From an uncultured Oscillospiraceae bacterium (GTDB lineage: Bacteria; Bacillota; Clostridia; Oscillospirales; Oscillospiraceae), in NCBI GenBank assembly GCA_949948775.1, contig CATLHC010000001.1:1-64000 (forward strand): a stretch of 64,000 nucleotides of DNA, in the 5' to 3' direction. Below, one piece after another: positions 57,863 to 64,000 of the stretch. The notes below the pieces were generated by a model that saw only the letters and a list, made by a program, of their open reading frames with translations, made no database searches and had not been told where the DNA came from. Within the stretch, counting starts at the first letter, position 1. Each line of letters opens with the position of its first letter. The position numbers were made by a program, and so were the translations under genes.

Positions 57863-58540
57863 TCAGGGCTGGGACGCCGTCTGGCTGTAGTGAATCTTTA
57901 CGGTCTGAGCCATGGACTTGTTCAGGTGCTCGGCCATGTATTGGCGCGCCAGGTCCGGACTGCGGCTCTCAATGGCGAGTATAATTTTCAAATGCTCCTC
58001 CGCCCCCGCCGCGCCCCGTATGGCGATGTTTTGCGTAAACATACGGCGGTAGGATTCCTGCAGAAGATCGAAGGTCTCCGCGATGACAGTGTTCTGGGTG
58101 GCATAGGCGATTGTGCGGTGAAAGTCCATATCGGCCAGGACGGCGGCCTCGGAGTCCGGCGCGTTTTGGAGCGCTTTGGTCAGCTGCTGCAGTTTGCTCC
58201 GGGTCTCGGCGTCGGCCCGGAGCGCGGTGAGCGCGGCGCTCTCCGTCTCCAAAATGCGGCGGAACTCAAACATATCCGTCATGCTGATCTGGGCCTGATG
58301 GGTCAGAAGGCCGGTGGGGGCGTGATCGTCGGAATCCTCGCGGACAAAGGTCCCCTTGCCGCGGTAGGACGCCAAAAGCCCCTGGGTGACCAGGGTGTTG
58401 ATGGCGCTGCGCACCGACAGCCGGCTGACGCCGAACCGCAGACATAGCTGGGCCTCGGAGGGAATCTGTTCTCCCGCGCTCCACTCGCCCCGCGCGATGG
58501 CGTCTCGGAGTCCCTGCGCCACAATTTCGCTTTTTGTCAT
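57863..58540 (-). CDS. GntR/FCD-family transcriptional regulator
   Basis: GLRDAIARGEWSAGEQIPSEAQLCLRFGVSRLSVRSAINTLVTQGLL; FCD helical domain. Confidence 0.92.
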   Translation of the reverse strand: MTKSEIVAQGLRDAIARGEWSAGEQIPSEAQLCLRFGVSRLSVRSAINTLVTQGLLASYRGKGTFVREDSDDHAPTGLLTHQAQISMTDMFEFRRILETESAALTALRADAETRSKLQQLTKALQNAPDSEAAVLADMDFHRTIAYATQNTVIAETFDLLQESYRRMFTQNIAIRGAAGAEEHLKIILAIESRSPDLARQYMAEHLNKSMAQTVKIHYSQTASQP

Positions 58541-58704
58541 AGGTCTCCTCCATGCTTTTCTGAGCGTTACCTGAAGCATACGAAAAATGGACGCAAAAGT
58601 CAATACTCTTTCCCTGAGTGCCCCTTCCATTTAGACAATATACACAAAAGGAGAGGAAAAATTTGAGCGGTTTCCACGATTGACTTTTTGACGGAAGGCA
58701 GGTA

Positions 58705-58751
58705 TTGTAATAGCAGAAGTTGTAATACAAATATTGAATTTGAATTACAAC
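58705..58751. promoter_or_regulatory. Putative operator for the GntR regulator
   Basis: GTTGTAAT (58719-58726)/ATTACAAC (58744-58751) inverted repeat plus extra direct half-site TTGTAATA (58705-58712). Confidence 0.5.
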
Positions 58752-58792
58752 ATGGGCGAGAGACCCCGGCCCATCAAGAAAGGAAGAGGCAC

Positions 58793-59689
58793 ATGAAGGA
58801 ATCCATTCACAAATATTTCCGTGTGGGCACCATCCAATGGATGAGCTTTCCCAGCCGCGCGCCCATGGAGTCTTTAAAGGCGATCGCGCGGGACGACTAT
58901 TTTGACGCGATTGAGGTGCGCGGTTACGGAGGCGCCCAGGAGAACGCCGCGGCCAGGGCGATTCTGGATCAGAGCCACATGCGGGTGTGCTTTGGGGCGC
59001 AGCCTTGGCTGCTGGGCGGGAAGCTGAATCCCAACGCCTTGGGGGAGGGCGAGCGCAAAAAGGCGGAGGACACCCTGCTCCAAGCGGTGGACGCGGCGGA
59101 GAGCCTGGGGGCGGGGGGCATCGCCTTCCTGGCCGGGCACTGGGAGGAGGCGTCGAAGGAGCAGGCGTATGACCAGCTTTTGAAGACCACCAGGGCTGTG
59201 TGCGGCTACGCGGCGGGCAAGAACATGAACGTGGAGCTGGAGGTCTTTGACTTTGACATGGACAAGGCGGCTCTGATCGGTCCGGCGCCGCTGGCGGCGC
59301 GCTTTGCCGCGGATATGCGCGCCACCCACCCGAACTTCGGCCTTCTGGTGGATCTGAGCCACTTCCCCACCACCTATGAGACGAGCAGGTTCGTGATCCG
59401 CACCCTGAGACCCTACATCACCCATCTGCATTTTGGAAACGCGGTGGTCAAGAAGGGCTGCGACGGCTTCGGCGACCTCCATCCCCGCATGGGGTACCCC
59501 AACAGCGCCAACGACACGGCCGAGCTGCTGGATTACCTGCGGGTGCTGAAGGAGGAAGGGTTTTTCTGCCCGGAGGACCCCTATGTGCTGTCCATGGAGG
59601 TCACGCCCCGCCCCGGAGAGGACGAGGAGATCATTCTGGCCAACACCAAGCGGGTGCTCAACCGGGCCTGGGCGCTGCTGGAAGATTAA
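58793..59689 (+). CDS. Sugar phosphate isomerase/epimerase (xylose-isomerase-like TIM barrel)
   Basis: AP-endonuclease-2-like fold features; LLVDLSHFPTTYE...ITHLHFGNAV. Confidence 0.8.
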   Translation: MKESIHKYFRVGTIQWMSFPSRAPMESLKAIARDDYFDAIEVRGYGGAQENAAARAILDQSHMRVCFGAQPWLLGGKLNPNALGEGERKKAEDTLLQAVDAAESLGAGGIAFLAGHWEEASKEQAYDQLLKTTRAVCGYAAGKNMNVELEVFDFDMDKAALIGPAPLAARFAADMRATHPNFGLLVDLSHFPTTYETSRFVIRTLRPYITHLHFGNAVVKKGCDGFGDLHPRMGYPNSANDTAELLDYLRVLKEEGFFCPEDPYVLSMEVTPRPGEDEEIILANTKRVLNRAWALLED

Positions 59690-59701
59690 AAGGAGGATCC
59701 G

Positions 59702-60667
59702 ATGAAAATCGTTGTGTTAGACGGCTTTGTGGAGAACCCCGGCGACCTGAGCTGGGAGGGACTGGAGAAGCTGGGAGAGCTGACGGTCTACGACCGGACC
59801 AGCCTGACGGATGAGCAGGAGAGCATCGAGCGCATCGGGGACGCGGAGGTGGCGCTGACCAACAAGACTCCCATCACAAAGCGGGTGATGGACGGCTGCC
59901 CCAACCTCAAATTCATCGGGGTGCTGGCCACGGGGTATAACGTGGTGGACTGCGCCTGCGCGAAGGAAAAGGGGATCGCCGTGTCCAATGTTCCGGCCTA
60001 TGGGACTGCGTCCGTGGGGCAATTTGCCATCGGGCTGCTGCTGGAAATCTGCCACCATATCGGGCATCACGACGCGTCCGTCCACGCCGGGAGCTGGGAG
60101 CGCAGCGTCGATTGGTGCTATTGGGACTACCCCCTGATCGAGTTGGACGGGAAGACCCTGGGCGTCATCGGCTTTGGGCGGATCGGCCAGACGACGGGAC
60201 GGATCGCCAAGGCGATGGGGATGCGGGTGATCGCCTATGACAGCCGCCCCAGCGACGCGGGGCGCGGGATCGGGACCTATGTGGAGCTGGACGAGCTGCT
60301 GCGTACATCCGACGTCATCGCGCTGCACTGCCCGCTGTTCCCGGATACGGCGGGGATCATCAACAAGGACAGCATCGCGAAAATGAAGGACGGGGTTATC
60401 CTGCTCAACAACAGCAGGGGGCCGCTGATCGTGGAGCAGGACCTGGCGGACGCGCTCAACGCGGGCAAGGTGGCCGCAGCGGGGCTGGACGTGGTCTCCA
60501 CAGAGCCGATCAGGGGAGATAATCCGCTTCTGAGGGCGAAAAACTGCATCATCACGCCGCACATCTCCTGGGCGCCCAAGGAGAGCCGGCAGCGCATCAT
60601 GGACTGCAGCGTCGAAAATGTGCGCGCTTATTTGGAAGGACATCCCATCAATGTGGTAAATGTGTGA
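59702..60667 (+). CDS. D-2-hydroxyacid dehydrogenase (glycerate/hydroxypyruvate type)
   Basis: LGVIGFGRIGQTTGRIAKAMGMRVIAYD; ILLNNSRGPLIVEQDLADALNAGKVAAAGLDV; HISWAP. Confidence 0.92.
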   Translation: MKIVVLDGFVENPGDLSWEGLEKLGELTVYDRTSLTDEQESIERIGDAEVALTNKTPITKRVMDGCPNLKFIGVLATGYNVVDCACAKEKGIAVSNVPAYGTASVGQFAIGLLLEICHHIGHHDASVHAGSWERSVDWCYWDYPLIELDGKTLGVIGFGRIGQTTGRIAKAMGMRVIAYDSRPSDAGRGIGTYVELDELLRTSDVIALHCPLFPDTAGIINKDSIAKMKDGVILLNNSRGPLIVEQDLADALNAGKVAAAGLDVVSTEPIRGDNPLLRAKNCIITPHISWAPKESRQRIMDCSVENVRAYLEGHPINVVNV

Positions 60668-60677
60668 GGGCAGAGGG

Positions 60678-61511
60678 ATGAATTTAACAAGGCAAGAGAT
60701 CGGGGCGCTGAACGAGCTGTGCCGGCAGTGCCGGAGGGATGTGCTGACCGTGCTCCATGAAAAGCAGAGCGGCCATCCCGGAGGCTCTCTGTCGGTGTGC
60801 GAGATTCTGGTCACCCTTTTGATGAAGCGGATGCGCGTCGATACAGCCCGGCCGGGATGGGCCGGACGGGACCGGCTGGTGCTGAGCAAGGGGCACGCCG
60901 CGCCCATGCTGTACCGCGTTTTGGCCGAAAGGGGCTTTTTCCCGAAGGACGAGCTGCATACGCTGCGCGATTTTGGGAGCAGGCTGCAGGGGCATCCCTG
61001 CATGCGGCACACACCCGGGGTGGATTTGAGCAGCGGCCCGCTGGGCATGGGGCTTTCGGCGGCGCTGGGACTGGCGCTGGGCCTGCGGCTGGACGGGTCG
61101 GATGCGAGGGTCTACGCGGTCCTGGGCGACGGTGAGCTGGACGAGGGCGCCGTGTGGGAGGCTTGCATGTCCGGCGCCAAGTTTAAGGCGGACAACCTGT
61201 GCATGATCGTGGATCTAAACGGCGTCCAGCTGGACGGCCCGGTGGAGCAGGTGATGCCCCAGGGGGACCTGCGGGAAAAATTCTCCGCCTTTGGCTGGCA
61301 CTGCGTTGAGTGCGACGGCCATGACGTGGCCGCGCTGTGCGGCGCGTACGAGCAGGCGGAGGCGGTGAAGGGCAGACCCACCGTGATCCTGGCCCATACG
61401 GTGAAGGGTAAGGGCGTCTCCTTCATGGAAAACAAGAACACATGGCATGGGAAGGCGGTCGACGATGAGAGCTATGCCGCCGCAATGAGAGAATTGGAGG
61501 GGGTGAGCTGA
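60678..61511 (+). CDS. Transketolase, N-terminal (TPP-binding) subunit
   Basis: SGHPGGSLSVCEILVTLL, LSKGHAAPMLY, LGDGELDEGAVWEACMSGAKFKADNLCMIVDLN. Confidence 0.93.
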   Translation: MNLTRQEIGALNELCRQCRRDVLTVLHEKQSGHPGGSLSVCEILVTLLMKRMRVDTARPGWAGRDRLVLSKGHAAPMLYRVLAERGFFPKDELHTLRDFGSRLQGHPCMRHTPGVDLSSGPLGMGLSAALGLALGLRLDGSDARVYAVLGDGELDEGAVWEACMSGAKFKADNLCMIVDLNGVQLDGPVEQVMPQGDLREKFSAFGWHCVECDGHDVAALCGAYEQAEAVKGRPTVILAHTVKGKGVSFMENKNTWHGKAVDDESYAAAMRELEGVS

Positions 61512-62449
61512 TGGCAAAGGCGATTCGGGACGCCTATGGCGAGGCCCTAGCGGCCTACGGGGCGCAGGATCCCCGGGTGGTAGTGCTTGACGCCGACGTC
61601 AGCTGCTCCACGAAGTCGGCGGTGTTTGGGGCGGTCTGCCCGGAGCGCTTTTTCAACGTGGGAATTGCCGAGGCGAATATGACCGCGATGGCGGCGGGCT
61701 TTGCCGCGGCGGGAAAAATCCCCTTTGTCAATACCTTCGCCGTGTTTCTGACCAGCATGGGTCTGGCTCCGGCCAGGCTCTACGGATCCTACGCCGGGCT
61801 GCCCATCAAGCTGGCCGGCGCCTACGGGGGCCTTTCCGACGCGCTGGACGGCCCGAGCCACCACTCGCTGGAGGACGTGGCAGTCATGCGGACGCTGCCG
61901 AATTTCAAGGTGTTTGTGGCCAGCGATGAGGTCCAGGCGGCTTGGCTGGTGAAAAACGCCATAGAGGACGCCGCCCCGATGTATCTGCGCCTGTCCAGAG
62001 ATGTGTTCCCCCGGATTTACAGTCAGGATGAGTCCTTCCGGGAGGGCGAGGGTAAAATCCTACGGGACGGGGCGGACGCGTCGGTGCTGGCCTGCGGGCT
62101 GATGGTGTCCAACGCGCTGCGGGCGGCGGAGGAGCTGGCGAAGGAGGGAATTTCCCTGCGCGTGGTGGACCTGTTCAGCGTCAAGCCCTTGGATGAGGAG
62201 CTGGTGGTCCGCTGCGCGCGGGAGACCGGGGCCATCATCACCGCGGAGGAGCATGGGCTGTACGGCGGCCTGGGCGGCGCCGTGTGCGAGGTGTTGTGCA
62301 GGGAGGCGGTCTGCGTCCCGATGGGCGCGGTGGCCATCCGGGATACCCACGCAGAGTGCGGAAGCTATCAGAGGCTCCAGAAAGAGTACAGTCTGGACGC
62401 CGATGGGATCGCCCGGGTGGTGCGCGATACGCTGCGGAAAAAACGCTGA
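61511..62449 (+). CDS. Transketolase, C-terminal (Pyr) subunit
   Basis: VVVLDADVSCSTKSAVFGAVCPERFFNVGIAEANMTAMAAGFA; ALDGPSHHSLEDVAVMR; EEHGLYGGLGGAV. Confidence 0.93.
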   Translation: MAKAIRDAYGEALAAYGAQDPRVVVLDADVSCSTKSAVFGAVCPERFFNVGIAEANMTAMAAGFAAAGKIPFVNTFAVFLTSMGLAPARLYGSYAGLPIKLAGAYGGLSDALDGPSHHSLEDVAVMRTLPNFKVFVASDEVQAAWLVKNAIEDAAPMYLRLSRDVFPRIYSQDESFREGEGKILRDGADASVLACGLMVSNALRAAEELAKEGISLRVVDLFSVKPLDEELVVRCARETGAIITAEEHGLYGGLGGAVCEVLCREAVCVPMGAVAIRDTHAECGSYQRLQKEYSLDADGIARVVRDTLRKKR

Positions 62450-62531
62450 ACAAAAAAGACCGGCGGCTGAGACGGCGGGCCGGAGCATAGGCTGCGGCCG
62501 GAGACCATCCCGACCAGAGAGACGAAAAGCT

Positions 62532-62571
62532 AAGGCAGCCTGCCTGATCGAAGATCAGACAGGCTGCCTAT
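62532..62571. terminator. Stem-loop terminator between convergent genes
   Basis: AGGCAGCCTGcCTGATC-gaa-GATCAGaCAGGCTGCCT. Confidence 0.7.
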
Positions 62572-62576
62572 TGTTC

Positions 62577-63479
62577 TTAAGAGAGTGCTGCGGTGTCATT
62601 GGACGGGGCCGCCTTCTGCGCGGCAATGAGCAGGACGCCGATGCAGATGCTGGCGCATCCGGCCAGCTTCAGCCAGGTCATCCCCTCGTGGAGAAACAGG
62701 CATCCCACCACCACGCTGGTGATGGGTTCCAGGGTGGACAGAATGGCCGTGACGGAGGGGCCGGCGTAACGGACGCCGAGCTGGAACAGGCAGTTGGCCG
62801 CCACGCCGATGAAAAGCGCCACAAAGAGGGAAAACAGCCAGGCCATGGGCGTAAGGGCCAGCGCCAGCTGTCCCGACGCCAGCCCGAACAGGCCCGAGAA
62901 GACCGAGACCACGAGGCAGGTGTAAAAGGCCAGCTTGAAGTGGTGGTAGCGCTTCAGGTCGGAGGCGGACATGTACACGGCGTAAAAGGCGTAGCACAGG
63001 CCGGAGAGCAGCGCCAGCGCGATCCCGGCGGGGTGCAGGGAGACGTCGTCCGGGCCGAGGAAACAGACGATGCCGGCGGTGCTGAGGATCAGGGCGGCCG
63101 TTTTGGGGATGGTGAACCTCTCGTGGAAGATCAGGGCGCATCCGACGGCCACCAGCAGGGGATAGATAAAGTGCAGCGTTGTGGCCACGCCGGTGGGGAT
63201 GAAAGAGTAGGAGCTGTACAGCAGGATGGAGGTGAGCGCAGAACCCAGCACGCTCAGAATCACGATCCGGCGGAAATCGCCGCGCTCCAGCCGAAGGTCC
63301 CCGCCCTGCAGGCGGAGGAGCAGATACAGGGCGGGAAGGGCCAGCGTGGAGCGCAGAAAAACCATGGTGATCCCATTGGAGCCGCCGGCGTAGGTGAAGC
63401 TGATCGGGATGGGCTGAAGGCCGAACAGGACGGCGGAGGCGGCGGCAAACAAGAGGCCCCGGAAGTTTGTCTTTTCCAT
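62577..63479 (-). CDS. EamA/DMT-family transporter
   Basis: 10-TM pattern; tandem EamA repeats; SFIPTGVATTLHFIYPLLVAVGCALIF. Confidence 0.88.
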   Translation of the reverse strand: MEKTNFRGLLFAAASAVLFGLQPIPISFTYAGGSNGITMVFLRSTLALPALYLLLRLQGGDLRLERGDFRRIVILSVLGSALTSILLYSSYSFIPTGVATTLHFIYPLLVAVGCALIFHERFTIPKTAALILSTAGIVCFLGPDDVSLHPAGIALALLSGLCYAFYAVYMSASDLKRYHHFKLAFYTCLVVSVFSGLFGLASGQLALALTPMAWLFSLFVALFIGVAANCLFQLGVRYAGPSVTAILSTLEPITSVVVGCLFLHEGMTWLKLAGCASICIGVLLIAAQKAAPSNDTAALS

Positions 63480-63497
63480 TGCAGGCGGCCCGCCTCG

Positions 63498-63995
63498 CTA
63501 TTTGAACAGGGGAAGAACGGAGACGGTCTGAACCTGGAGGAAGCCGCTGACCGCGTCGACGACGGCCTGATGGTCCTCCTGCTGCTCCATCCCGGACACG
63601 GCGATGGTGCCCACAAAGCCGCAGCCCTTCACGACCACCGGGAAGCATCCGCCCACCCCTGCGTACTGCGCCGGGTCAAGCCCGGCGTCGGCGAAGGTGC
63701 CGCCGGAACAGCGCTGGCGCAGGCCGACGGAAAATGAGCTGCAATGATACAAATCGGTGGTGCGGATTTTCCGGTTCAGCCAATTCAGATTGATGGGCTT
63801 GATGGAATCCATGGCGTGGAAGAACAGGAGCATACCGCCCTTCGAAATGGAGACCACGACCTTGCGGCCGGCCGCGTCGGCGGCCTGCTTGATGGATCGG
63901 CCGATCTCATAGGCGTCCTCGCTGGAAAAGGAGGGGAAGACAAGGTCCGATTCCTGGCGGGCGACGGTGTCGAGCAGTGCGTGGATGGTATTCAT
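63498..63995 (-). CDS. UPF0303/heme-degrading-domain (GlcG/HbpS-like) protein
   Basis: ISKGGMLLFFHAMDS...GGCFPVVVKGCGFVGTIAVSGMEQQEDHQAVVDAV. Confidence 0.75.
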   Translation of the reverse strand: MNTIHALLDTVARQESDLVFPSFSSEDAYEIGRSIKQAADAAGRKVVVSISKGGMLLFFHAMDSIKPINLNWLNRKIRTTDLYHCSSFSVGLRQRCSGGTFADAGLDPAQYAGVGGCFPVVVKGCGFVGTIAVSGMEQQEDHQAVVDAVSGFLQVQTVSVLPLFK

Positions 63996-64000
63996 TTCCA

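Noticed and set aside
1-64000. CRISPR arrays, tRNA or rRNA genes
   Set aside because: No regularly spaced repeats and no rRNA/tRNA signatures recognised by eye; a tRNAscan/CRISPR search would be needed to exclude them formally.

Overview
High-GC Firmicutes chromosome segment, probably a Clostridia/Oscillospiraceae-type gut anaerobe (inferred from gene content). The flanks look chromosomal. On the left are a hydrolase, hypA/hypB with a large Fe-S/FAD oxidoreductase and a DUF5692-like membrane protein, and a GntR regulator. On the right are murB-rapZ-yvcK-whiA, dnaE, cls, a MATE transporter, a hybrid kinase coupled to a solute-binding lipoprotein, an ECF sigma/anti-sigma pair, and a sugar-acid/transketolase cluster. 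The main discovery is a nested ('Russian-doll') pair of insertions. (1) A conserved Cys-containing protein gene is split: its N-terminal 152 codons lie at 7549-8004 and its C-terminal 126 codons at about 40050-40430. The halves share a 7-bp direct repeat TGGTGAA (8000-8006 and 40045-40051), and joining there restores one frame of about 278 aa. The 32-kb insert ends with a serine recombinase whose stop codon lies inside the right core repeat. (2) That recombinase is itself split. Its catalytic-Ser N-terminus (16767-16898, ...YCRVSTDREEQ...LYAD) is separated by about 21.8 kb from the rest (38659-40050, DEGVTGTSLKKRAEFQRMMEDAR...). Joining at the shared GACG restores about 506 aa. The inner insert carries three tandem intact serine recombinases, a DUF6870-like protein, a coupled pair of DUF2075/GIY-YIG helicase-like genes, and a choline uptake/LicC/LicA/teichoic-acid-type cluster with a YidC-TagF fusion. 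The outer element, without the inner one, is about 10.3 kb and carries an FMN-riboswitch-controlled ribDE(BA)H operon, an aldehyde dehydrogenase and a 982-aa flagellin-motif/beta-rich protein. No relaxase or T4SS genes were seen. Excision of the inner element would be required to restore the outer recombinase, whose activity would then restore the host gene. This two-lock arrangement is inferred and testable by PCR or read mapping.
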